From: Siderastrea radians
Taxonomy: Eukaryota; Cnidaria; Anthozoa; Scleractinia; Rhizangiidae
Reading direction: 5' to 3'
Length of the DNA: 64,000 nt
Assembly: GCA_964017195.1 (NCBI GenBank)
Contig: OZ024891.1
Location: 432,694 to 496,693 of the forward strand
In this document: positions 53,901-64,000 of the stretch, piece by piece
How positions within the stretch are numbered: the first letter of the stretch is position 1
Layout: each line of letters starts with the position of its first letter
Notes under the pieces: generated by a model
What the model was told of the DNA's origin: nothing
Database searches by the model: none
The model's input: the letters and a program-made list of their open reading frames with translations, nothing else
Position numbers and translations under genes: made by a program

Positions 53901-54669
53901 CCTGATCTTATGTCCACAGAGGACAGTGAGTTATTTTTATTCTCCAAGAGAAGCTGCTTTGGAGGAAATCCTGAAAGAACTAAAAAAATTACAAAATTTA
54001 GCAAGAATTGTACCCTACCAGCTCGCAGGTATGGCCAAATTATTCTTTGTGGTATGGCAGGGCTTAAAACAGTCCTCATATCACAGGCAGGACCGTAGTA
54101 TGCAAGGGGAGGTAGGTGGAGTACTACCCCATGCTATGGTTAGATTAATGGTACATGCAAGTGCTATACTTTTAGGTTATGGTTAGGGTTAGCTAACCCT
54201 AACCCAACACTTCAGTACCCAGTGAAATTACTTGGCATGAAATTTCTGTGATTCTTCCCTAAGCACTATTAATTCTTTTGCATTCTTTATAGCAGAGCAT
54301 GGCATTTTGTCTATACTGTAAGGCATGATCGAATGCTTGGGAGGAAGGGTGAAGCTGTTACACATGTACATACTTTGGAAGCTGGAGTTCTGTTCAGGAC
54401 TGGCTTAAGAAGCCACTAAGCTTAACTCAGAACATTCTTTTTAAACTTGCACTTGTCTGAAATTTTCTTTGCTTTGAAATAAACAAAAACAGAATGTTTG
54501 ATTAACTACTTCTCTGTGCATGGGGTGGGACATCAGTCAGTAGCCAGATCTTTTCTTGTAGATCAGCAATGGTGGAGGTATTAGACAGCCCTTCAAGATT
54601 ATTCCTTCTCCCTCCTTTGTACTGGCATCTTAGTACCTTAAGGTGTGTTGGTAGAAAATTATCAAGCAT
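50978..54669 (-). CDS. YOD1: Ubiquitin thioesterase OTU1/YOD1
   Basis: Seven exons: 54510-54669, 53799-53970, 53181-53222, 52540-52694, 51987-52073, 51465-51637, 50978-51106 (918 bp, 305 residues), phases consistent throughout. The N-terminal UBX-like domain has [11 protein letters not shown], then [14 protein letters not shown]. The OTU domain has the catalytic [13 protein letters not shown] (Asp, Cys), then [32 protein letters not shown] and [14 protein letters not shown] (His). The last exon is a C2H2 finger, [15 protein letters not shown]...[13 protein letters not shown], as in YOD1. It removes ubiquitin chains from p97 substrates in ER-associated degradation. The first donor (A|GTAGTT) and the ATG at 54669 are the least certain parts. 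Two MITEs sit in introns. Confidence 0.93.
51169..51205 (+). repeat. (ATGG)n microsatellite
   Basis: Short run of GGATGGAT units in the last YOD1 intron. Confidence 0.85.
52893..53015. mobile_element. Foldback MITE in a YOD1 intron
   Basis: ATATCAAACACGAGAAAGAG at the left pairs with CTCTTTCGAGTTTTTGATAT at the right. Inner GTGTTTCATCAGG and CCTGATGAAACAC also pair, around a short GC-rich centre. Short terminal ATAT bases may be its target duplication. Confidence 0.75.
53489..53579. mobile_element. 73-bp MITE with 9-bp target duplication
   Basis: 53498-53570 starts TAGCCTCCCATGCAGTCG and ends with its near complement. ATTCAACGG stands exactly on both sides. It is in the YOD1 intron between exons 2 and 3 and has the same TAGCCT start and duplication length as the element at 6002-6173. 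Confidence 0.85.
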
Positions 54670-55466
54670 TGCAGGTAAGTTTTTCCATTGTAATTTAAAG
54701 AATGCATTCAAGGCACTCTGAAGGAGGATCTTGAGGTCACCCCTATTAAATGGTCCTCAGAAAAACACACACATACTTATAGAGACCAGACCACAATAGG
54801 GTGCTGTACTGTAACTGAATAGTGTTGTGGGATCTTTAACATCCCCTACAGATGAACGAGTTAAAGTGTACACATTCAGGAGACTATGGCCAACTGCTTC
54901 ATATCTGTTCTCAAGGACACAATCACCTGAGCTAAGGCTACTGTAAAAATTCAGGTATAATCCACATATTTTTTCTGAAATTGTGGGTTCAAAATTGGGG
55001 CTGTGGTTTATCTATGAGTGTGGCTCATATGCAATTGCTTACAATGTATGGTAGTTTGTTTCATACCCATCATTTTATATAAGACCATAGCTGGTTGGCT
55101 TACCAGGAATCAAAACTGTGACCTTCTGCCCTATGAGACACTTGAAAGTATGACCCATTGATAAAGACATTTTAAATGAGAAGTCATGATGCTTATGCAT
55201 GATTTATAAAAAAAAAAAAGAGTGTGTGACATGCAAAAGGGGGTGTAACATGGATGTGGAGCCATTTCAATCCCAAGCAAATTAATTTTCTTTGTGCTAA
55301 TTGATGTTTTTGAATTATTATTTTGGCCAGTTATGTACACTTTTATCACTTTGTATACAGTTGTAAAACTTATAGCTTTGTTAGATTATCTTGCATTTCC
55401 CATGACAAGACCCAGACAGACAAAAATGTTCTATGATTTACTAAATTTAAGGTAATTTTCTCTAAG
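54670..55466. other. Intergenic, YOD1 5' flank
   Basis: No other gene is seen, and no clear promoter motif can be assigned. Confidence 0.35.
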
Positions 55467-55862
55467 GGTCTGTTTACAAGGAGGGAGGGTTACCCTAGCA
55501 AGAGGGTTAACCCTAGCAGGAGGGTCAAAGATAGCCTGGGCTTACAAGCAAAATTTCACAGGTAGGGTAACCCTATCATCCGGGACAACTTTATGCGCTT
55601 AGTAACTGCACACGGTTACCAAGGGTCTGGAAACAAGTAGAAAGTTTAACCCGGGTAGACAGGTTAACCCTACTTGGAGTGTTTACAAGGGAAAAAGTTA
55701 ACCCGCCTACCAGGGTAATCCTAGCACACAGATAGGGTAACCCGCCTACCCGGGTAGCCCTAGCTGCCTTGTAGACACGACGAAGAAAAAAAGAGGAAAT
55801 GTGTGAGTGCTAAGCTAACCCGCTTGCTAGGGTAACCCTCCCTCCTTGTAAACAGGCCCTAA
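55467..55862. mobile_element. MITE-like element, GGGTCTGTTTACAAGG ends
   Basis: Starts GGGTCTGTTTACAAGGAGG and ends with the near complement CTCCTTGTAAACAGGCCC. Inside, GGGTAACCCT/TAACCC blocks recur in both directions. There is no coding and no clear target duplication. Confidence 0.75.
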
Positions 55863-56511
55863 TGTTCTGATTTCTTCTGTGAACATCATTGGGTGGGAGA
55901 ACAAGGATCGGTTTTGTTAAAATTCCGGGACATCAGATGGCCAGAAGCTGGCACCTCTGCTTCCTCCAAACCCGGCGACATTTGATAAGCTCATCTTTCC
56001 ATCCCCACACTCGGACATTTTGACTTTCCAGTGTACGAACAATAAGGGTTTGAATAAGTCATGAATCCAAAAACGAGTAGATTTGAACAGACTTTTCACT
56101 AATATTTTTGGAATCGGTGTGGGAAATTTTCCCCTGCATTCCGCAGGATAAGTTAAGCCTTAAATATTTGCAATAATGACAACAGTCCTGAAGTATATGA
56201 CAGCCAGGAGATATGACAACTTAGATCTACAATGGTATCGTCCTCGTGCTCTAAAACTCGCAGACTATAATTCTCTGATACTACACCAGAAGACTACTTT
56301 GTCTATAAGTTAGGAACTGTCTTTTTATCAGTGTCTTAATGATTCAAAATCAGAAAAAAGCTGGCTTACCAGGGACGCCATCTTGTAATTCACGTCTAAA
56401 AGCACTGGGAACGAGATTGATTTTGGACTCAAAAGAGACTGGAATCAAACTAAAAAAGGCGGGAAACAACTACGGAAATCAACGTTCTTCTTTGAGTTCG
56501 TATCTGAAATC

Positions 56512-59500
56512 ATGGCCTCAATTGCAAAAACCTCCGGCTTCAGAACCTCCTCTCGAATCACTCCAATCGTTATAAGCAGTGATTCAGAAGAGGAAAATAA
56601 TGGGCCACATGATGTAAATGTGACAAAAATGAGCGGAGATCAAACTCTGGAAACTTCTTCGTCTTCTTCGGCATCACCACCTACGAGGAAGAGAACAATG
56701 TCTGCAGGATCGGTCAAAAAACGAAGGCAGATTTCTTCCGATGACGAAGAGGAGAATGCCATTTAGTAAGTAACTCCACAATGAATGATGCGAGATTAGC
56801 CAAATTTGCTGAGGTTGCATCCAGGATCTCGTATTTTTCGTTTTGTTTTTGTAATAACACAATGATCCAACGGCTAATTTGTTCGCGGAGCGTGAACGTA
56901 AGCTTACATATCTTTAATTTTAAGCTTAAGCTTATATTTTCGCTCTCAACGATCGTTGAAAGGATAGAGAAAATGCTTGCCGTCTTTGCCATCCTCGGTA
57001 AAAAAAGAAAAACGATAATAAATTGAGAACTTTGAACTTTCAAGGTTTGGAATTGGCGCGTGCGAGTGTTCGGGCTAGTTATTAATTAGTTTCTGTTATG
57101 CATGGTTCAATTTTACCTGTTACCATCCCCCCCCCCCCGGGCAACCCCGGGGACAAGTCCAGCCCTTCGGTCCCGGGGGTGGGGAATTGTTTGAAGCCGT
57201 CTTGTCCCGGGGGGAGGGGGGTGGGGCAAATCGAAAATAACTTCTTCTTGTTCCCTCGTTCTTGTGCAGTCTAGTACGTCACTTCTCGGTTGACGCCGGA
57301 CCGTGTGGAGAAGACTGCCTATTTCCAGGGAGAATTTCTAGAATTTGTAGCAGACTGGTTAGAGAAGATAATCTCTCAAAATTAAAATCTGTATTCGAAG
57401 GTACTTTTATTTTAAATTGTTAAACGAATGTGCGTTTGACGCGTACTCGAATAGTTGGCGTTCATCCCAAACAAAGATTTATTTCTTCTGTGAGCGTATT
57501 TATGTATATACTAAGACGACTTAAATAGACTCTATATGAAAACGGATGCACTGCTTTGTATTTAACTGAGGTCTCAGTCCAGTGTTCATTCTTATGAAAC
57601 AGGCTAAGAAAACCTCCTTTAAAATGCTACCATCGACTTGTTCACGGGCCTCTTGTGCGTATGTGCTATATTTAGAATAAATCACTTAGCGAAAATTCTT
57701 TACTCGCTAGCCGTATGCGGTTAAGGGTTTTCTTCAGTTTTTTTTCAAATATAGTGTGCGTGTTTTTGTTACATTATACATGTAGTGTCCTTCATTCAAG
57801 AAACTCTAGAAAAGCGTTTAAGTTCTTGTCAAAATGTCTGGTTTTGCTATTGTACGGAAATCAATATCGTAATCTATGTTTTGTACACAAAACAACGTAT
57901 TTGTGGTCGATGAGCAGTCCCGGGGGTGGGGAATTGTCTCTTTTTGCATGCCCGGGGGTGGGGAATAGACCGCCAAGCGAGAACAAAATTGCAAATCCCC
58001 GGGGGTATGCCCGGGGGGGGGGGGGGGATGGTTACAGGTAGAATTGAACCATGCATTAGTTTACAGTTCGGTAACTTGCGATCAGGCCGAATTTTAGCAT
58101 CGCTCTCATATTCTCTTATGTTGGTCGCTCGCTAAAATAGGGCCTGATACAATCTCTCACAAGAGTTCGTGTCGGCGGCCAAATTTTGGCCGCGGGAATC
58201 TCGCAATCTGATTGGCCCTTTAACAATGGAGCTGTCAACGGAAGTAAATCGTCGACGAGACTCGCTCACAATTTCGATCGGACCGCCATCGCCAAAGAAC
58301 AACCAAGGAACAAGTCTGCCAAAGTAAAATGTGTTGCTCTAATAAATTCTCGTCGTTCTAGGAGAATTGTCACCATTTCTTTCTCTCCTGAGAATGGCGT
58401 TCGGTTTGACGCAAGCTGTCTCTCACCTGGAGCAGAGAAGAACAGCAACAGTGAAGTATGTATTCTGTAAACTGGTGTTTGGCGACCGCAATCAAATCGC
58501 AATAATGATTTTCAGTTTATTCATTCATTGTTTAATACTTATGCCGTTTTATTGATCTCTGACATCGACATCAAAGGATCTGACTAGTTTTATAATAAAT
58601 GTTCTTTGTTCTAAAATTCGCTGCTGTTTAGAGATAAAATTCGCTGCTAATCTCAAATATTTATCACTTCTGGAACTAAATTAAATTACAAAATAGTCCT
58701 TTGTTTATAAACGGTTTTATTTATATCCTTATTCTAAAGAATGAAACTGAAGGTATTTCTCTTAATTGCCCAAGTTTTTTTACGCAGAAAATCGGTGACA
58801 AAGGCGAAGAGAATATTTCCCGATACCACCTGAATGGGAAAGGATTCAACATGTTCAAGTATGCAGCATATTTTGGCACATGACAACCTCATCATGTTCA
58901 GTTTGAATTTTCATTCAGTTTCAGCTCAGACAGGGCAACCATCTACAATACCGGAACCTTCAAGTTAGCAATCGTGTAAATTTGAGTGCTTGTGCCTAGA
59001 AGACATATCGTAGCCTATGATTTTCTTATTTTGCCGGCATTTGCGTGACTTTTTGCGAATTGCCGTTATGGGAAATTTGCGTACCGAGGATTGTGCAAGC
59101 AGAAGAAATTTTGATTGGCTGTTTTGTTGAATGCCAATCAATCAAAAAAGTGGGCGGTAGACGTTCCGTAGAAGAATTGTATCGGGCTCTATTTTTCGTT
59201 TTGCCCGTCACGCCTGAATGTTTCACCGAGCGAAACGAAAATAGAGCCTGATCGCAGGTTAACAGTTCGAATGATCACGCTTCTGTTTTTAAATAGTTTA
59301 CAGTTTAAATAGTTTAATTTCTCTCTTCTGTTTCTAAACAGATGCTAAAAATTTATCCATTTATCTTTGGCGCATCTTTCTTTTGAACATGCTACATATT
59401 GAGCTATAAAATGTTGTGCTTTTAATACTGATGTCCCTTTCTTGCATATTGTCTGTAGCACACCTGGTCGGAGAAGAAACAAAAGTAGTACCGAGAAAGT

Positions 59501-62500
59501 GAGGAGACACCTCGCTCTCGATGAACTAAAAGAAAAAAGGGAGTCATCAGCTAAGAGGAAGATTTCCACACAGTCCGATTTGACTGATCCAAGCCAGTTT
59601 CCTGAAAATGCTACAAATAACAAAATGGATGTGTTGAAATCCCAACTTAATGACGATTACAGCTCATCAGATGACAAGGTATGCATCTTTAGTTAGAGAT
59701 TGCTATGGGTGAGGCTGTTTTCTAGTTAATCAAATTATGACAATATTAGGCTTTTTCGTCAATTTACTGCTGGTACCGGTATATTTCACAATTTATCATG
59801 CAGTCACCAATTTTAGTGGGAGTGAATAGTGGTGGATATGTGGAGGTGAGTGCTACCTTATTCTAAGGTCTAGGTGAACAGCAAATGCTTAATGCTGTGT
59901 TTGAGCAGACTTGTACCCAGTCCCTATTAATGAGTCTGGGGGAAAGGTTCTATTGAGGCGCACATGGTGACACCTATTTTTCCTTCTCTCCTTCCCATGT
60001 CACCCCGCGCGCCTCAATAGAATCCAATCTTCTCTCCCTTTCCCCCAGACTCATAAATAGCGACTGGGTACGAGTCTGATGTTTGAGTAGCCAATCAGAG
60101 TGTATGAAAAGCACTGTTCGCTTCTATGGTGTTCACTAAGTTCCTTTTCCTGGTATGGGAAATAGGGCTAGAAATAAGGTCCCTCCCTCTTTCCCTATCC
60201 TTAGCCACAACTGCCAGAGCACTCCATGCCCCAGCTCCTCACACTCTTTGACAGTCATACTTCTCCATGTCATTCTAGGCCTCCCTCTACTTCTCTGTCC
60301 ACCGGGTGCCGAAGTCTGTGCCATGCGCGGGTCCTGGTCTGGCTTCATCCGTAAAATGTGGCCGATCCGTTTTCATCCCTGACTCCAACTCCTGCCTTTC
60401 TCTGTATCTCATCATTTGATACCCGCATTGGCCAATCCTTAAGATCTTCCAGAGGCATTTGTGCAGGAAGACATCAAGTCTGTTGTCATCACCTATTGTC
60501 ATTCTCCAGGTCTCAAACATGTTACATTTGATCTAAAGATTCTCAACTTTGTAAATCAATGTACAGCTCCCTGCTAATCCACATCTTCGACAATCGATGG
60601 AATACGCTCCCTGCTTTCTCTATCCTGCTCCGGATGTCTTGTTCAGCACTGCCTCTGTTGTTAACTTTGGCTCAGAGATAGACAAAGCTAATTACGTCTT
60701 CAATCTCAGTGCAATCTGTCCACAGTAGGCCTTGCCTTTCAGTATTGAGCCTAAGTACCTTTGTTTTCCTTATATTAATCTTCAGACCTGTGCCCTCTCC
60801 ATTTCTGCTGAACCTTTCAATTTTCTCTGGTGCCTGTGACCACATGCTAGAGAAGAGCACAAGTTAGATCCTTTAACTGTAGCATCATTTTCCACTGAAT
60901 CCCTGCAGTCTTCAGTCAATCATGATATGAACAAAAAGAGGAATCCTGTCAAACACAACCTTTCAGTTTCTTGAACCCTGACTTCACATTAATCCATTCA
61001 GACTTCCCTGCCTTATTGATAACCGAGCACTTGGTGTCACACCTGGAGGGCCAGGGTTTTTCTGTCAGGGTGTCCTTCCCGGTTTTTTGAAGGCGTCGGA
61101 TACTAGCCTTTCACCACTATCACTTGGCTACAGTGAAACTGCAATTCTTGAGGGTTGTGATGAGGACGTGCAACATGCGACTTGGTGGCAGAGCCTATGA
61201 CCCAGTTGGCATTCCTCTACACCTGTGACCCCAGTACACCCCACTGAGACCACCTACAACCCTTTAAACCCCACTTGTGCATGTATGGTGTACATTAATA
61301 AATATTAATAATTATTATACGGTACTGTCTCTACCTAAATTTTGATTGGCTACAAGCACACTTCCACATTTTTGTTATGTCATTCATACAGACAATACCA
61401 GTTTTCATGTACGTAGAAGCGATGTCATTTTCCAGACAACAGTTTTTATGCACACAATGAACTTTGCACTCTGACTTTTTGTTAAAATTCTGGTCAAACC
61501 TTGGCCTTGGTAATTCTGGCAATCATGGTCAACCTCATGCAATAACCCTTTATCAGTTTTGAAATTTAAAAATTTGTCTTTAACTGATATCATGCTGCAA
61601 ACATACCAATGACTTAGGGAAAGGTCATTTAATATGACAGTGGGGGTGAAGATGTCAAGGTGGGCTCTGAAAAAAGTTTTTTGGGTTACAAGGGGTTGCT
61701 TGAGTTTTTTCATTACCAACATTACCCAGCTGCATAGTCCATGTATAGTCTTAACCTGCGACCAGGCTCTATTTTCGTTTCGCTCGGTGAAACATTCCGG
61801 CGGGAATGGCGAAACGAAAAATAGGGCCTGATACAATTCTTCTACGGAACGTCTGCCGCCCACTTCTTTGATTGATTGACATTCAACAAAACGGCCAATC
61901 AAAATTTGTTTTGCTTGCACGCTCCTCGGTATGCAAATTCCCAATATTTGTATGTAATGGCATTCGCAAAAAGTCCTCAAATATCGGCAAAAATAAGAAA
62001 ATCGCAGGCTACGATAAATCTTGGCACTAGCGTTCAAATTTACAACTTGAAGGTACGCGCTCCAGTATTGTACATAGTTGCTCTGTCTGAGCTGAAACTG
62101 AATGAAAATTCAGAACATGACGAGGTTGTCATGTACCAAAATATGCTGCATGTTTGAATCCTTTCTCATTTCAGGTGGTATCCGGAAATATTCTCTACGC
62201 ATTTGTCACCGATTTTCTGCGTAAAATACCTTGGGAAATTAAGAAAAATACCTTCAGTTTCCCAAAAAGATATCAATAAAACCGTTTATAAACAAACGAG
62301 TGTTTTGTAATTTAATTTAGTTCCAGAAGTGATAAATATTTGAGATTACCAGCGAATTTCATCTCTAAACAGCAGCGAATTTTAAAACGAAGAACATTTA
62401 TTATAAGCCTAGTCAGATCCTTTGATATCAATGTCAGAGATCATTAAAACGACATTATTACAAGCGTATTAAACACTGAATGAATAAACTGAAAGTCTTT

Positions 62501-63757
62501 ATTACTTAGGTAAAAATAAATACAGCATCTCGCTGAGTGCGGCTCTCACTAAACATCAGCTTATCGTTAAGTTTACGGAATTATCGGTTGACTTGTTGAT
62601 CACTCTTGGCGAAAGATACTTGCTGTTCGTTTTGTTTCGTAAAACGCGGAAACGACCACTACTCTGCTTATATTTTCAATACTAGCTGAAAGCCTTCAAA
62701 TGAAAATTTGGAGACACGATGTGATAAAACGGGATACATACTTCACTGTTGCTGTACTTCTCTGCTCCGAGTGAGAGACAGCTTGCGGCAAACTGGACGC
62801 CATTCTCAGGAGAGAAAGAAATGATGACAATTCTCCTAGAACGACGAGAATATCTTTGAGCGACACGTTTACCTCGGCAGGCAGTCAGATTGAAAATTGT
62901 GAGCAAGTCTCGTAGACAATTCACTTCCGTTGACAGCTCTATTGTTAAAGGGCCAATCAGATTGCAAGATTCCCACAGCCAAAATTTGGCCGCCGACACG
63001 AACTCTTGTGAGAGATTGTATCAGGCCCTATTTTAGCGAGCGACCCACGTAAGAGAATATGAGAGCGATGCTAAAATTCGGCCTGATCGCAGGTTAGTAT
63101 AGTCTTGGTAATGATTACATACTTTGTTATTATCCTACGATCCTTGTCAAAGATGCAAAATGCTTTATGAAGGGAAATGTTAACAGAGCCATCAGTTGCA
63201 TTCTGGCATGCTGTGCGGCTAACCCAAGGGACAGATAATTTCCTCCTGCTATGAGCGTAGGTCATGTCAGTACAGTTAAGTTTTGAGTTAAAGCAATGCT
63301 GACTCTTGATCTTCTTAACTTCTCTAAGCTTAACGGTTCATTTACAAAGCCTATACTTATAAAAAGGATATACTTTCCTCAGTTCAACTCAAGGAAATTT
63401 TGAGATGGCAGGACACAAACTGCACATGAAAACGTACAATAATTGCTTAAATGTAAGCTTTGTTCAAAAAACTAGAAATCAACTTTGGTGACAATTAACA
63501 AGGTCAAATTTCATTTAATTTACAAAAACCTGCAAACCGCCTGTGACTGGTGTATGTATATGTTGGTTCAGACGTTCTTGGGGGGGGGGGGGGGAGGATT
63601 GCATGACGAGCCCTAAGAATGTCTGCATTGCAGTAGGCTACCTTGAGAGTGGAATTTTTTTCATTAAAATTATTTATACCTCCAGGAAAACTATTCACCT
63701 CAAGGAAGTGCAAGTTCCAAGTTTAAGAGACTGAAATCTAGCCTGGTGGATGATGAG
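56512..63757 (+). CDS. Charged nuclear-type protein, CCDC82-like? (continues past window)
   Basis: Three phase-consistent exons: 56512-56765, 59459-59678 and 63686-63757, with the last donor open to the right. The ATG is in a good context (TCATGGCC). The product has an acidic Ser patch (ISSDSEEEN), basic nuclear signals (SVKKRRQ, then TPGRRRNKSS), a second SSDDEEEN patch, a helical charged stretch (KVRRHLALDELKEKRESSAKR) and KFKRLKSSLVDDE. This resembles CCDC82-type proteins in composition and order, but no diagnostic domain lies within the window, so the name is a guess and no symbol is given. Its introns are full of transposons: 57098-58055, 58072-59261, 60130-60870 and 61752-63096. Confidence 0.65.
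57098..58056. mobile_element. Non-autonomous DNA transposon, TGCATGGTTCAA ends
   Basis: TGCATGGTTCAATTTTACCTG at the left and its near complement at 58036-58054, with TTA on both sides. The interior has repeated CCCGGGGGTGGGGAAT blocks and long C or G runs next to both ends. No transposase frame. Confidence 0.75.
58063..59270 (+). mobile_element. 1.19-kb DNA transposon copy 1 (TAACTTGCGATCAGG)
   Basis: 58072-59261, ends TAACTTGCGATCAGGC and GCCTGATCGCAGGTTA. Flanks ACAGTTCGG and ACAGTTCGA (9 bp, one difference). Body matches the copy at 61752-63096 in inverted orientation. No transposase. Confidence 0.85.
60130..60870 (-). pseudogene. Degenerate LINE reverse-transcriptase remnant
   Basis: Minus-strand fragments in several frames resemble the C-terminal part of a non-LTR retrotransposon polymerase: LKINIRKTKVLRLNTE, then LWKILRIGQCGY and GRPRMTWRSMTVKECEELG. 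Frameshifts and stops show it is dead. It lies in an intron of the gene above. Confidence 0.7.
60871..61742. other. Intron DNA, no gene seen
   Basis: No recognisable coding. It may include more of the LINE 5' region in degraded form. Confidence 0.35.
61743..63105 (-). mobile_element. 1.35-kb DNA transposon copy 2, inverted
   Basis: 61752-63096, ends TAACCTGCGACCAGGC and GCCTGATCGCAGGTTA, with exact 9-bp flanks GTATAGTCT. Relative to copy 1 it is reversed and somewhat longer. Shared blocks include GAAACATTC, TTCTACGGAACG and GGCCAATCAGATTGC. The two copies form a large spaced inverted repeat. Confidence 0.87.
63106..63685. other. Intron DNA, no gene seen
   Basis: Contains a G-run at 63580-63593. 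Nothing else recognised. Confidence 0.35.
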
Positions 63758-64000
63758 GTATGTGTACAATGGTAATTTATTTCTGTTTCCAAAGCAAGGC
63801 TGAAAGGAATATTACATTCAATTAAAACTTAAAGAGTTTTAATGATGTGGATATTAAGACCTCTAAACTTTTAGGGGTGCTTTTCCTCTCAGATTTGGAA
63901 CTTACATCTTAATTACATACCTGGGACTAGAGTTGGAGGAGCATTTTTGTATTACTTTTTGAAAACATGGGACTAATAAAAATGAACTGAAGATTTCAAC

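Noticed and set aside
57120..58030. G/C runs as a regulatory quadruplex region
   Set aside because: The runs lie symmetrically near the ends of a transposon and are better explained as part of it, although quadruplex formation is possible.

Overview
The window is animal nuclear DNA, most likely from an anthozoan cnidarian and probably a stony coral. The evidence is intron-containing animal genes (an astacin metalloprotease with a PLAT tail and a YOD1/OTU1 deubiquitinase, both reconstructed exon by exon with consistent splice phases), dense non-autonomous DNA transposons, tRNA-derived SINEs and AT-rich intergenic DNA. The species is an inference; nothing in the sequence names it.

The centrepiece is a complete, apparently intact Polinton/Maverick (adintovirus-like) element at 8544-24561 (16,018 bp). 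It has 337-bp terminal inverted repeats that look identical, and a 6-bp target duplication AATAGT on both sides. Leftwards it encodes a protein-primed family B DNA polymerase, a small SAP/NUMOD-like protein, an rve integrase with chromodomain, a PLA2-like protein, a tiny Cys protein missing from ordinary ORF calls, an adenain-like protease, three proteins sharing one N-terminal domain (one of them pX/pVI-like), the major capsid protein, a basic core-like protein, the penton protein and a PPxY-bearing protein. Rightwards from a divergent promoter it encodes the packaging ATPase, a phage-fibre-like spike protein with a LamG-like end, and a two-helix membrane protein. Together these cover replication, integration, capsid building, maturation, packaging, and probably attachment and entry.

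The element lies inside an older host repeat (copy A, 7292-8543 plus 24562-27720). A related copy B (28423-31100) and a tandem copy (24651-25215) preserve the empty sites, so three successive insertions can be read from the window itself: the Polinton, a 634-bp transposon, and a roughly 250-bp foldback.

Host genes follow. At 32878-34363 (+) a two-exon gene encodes a signal peptide, a very acidic middle and a basic Arg-Pro-Ile tandem repeat, the layout of a proline-rich antimicrobial peptide precursor. At 38169-44667 (-) lies an eight-exon astacin-PLAT gene with an inverted cluster of tRNA-like SINEs in one intron. At 50978-54669 (-) lies a seven-exon YOD1. From 56512 (+) a nuclear-type, charged protein gene starts and runs off the right edge, with two copies of one transposon family and a dead LINE in its introns. 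The first 7 kb hold repeats, two MITEs with clear target duplications and one doubtful gene.
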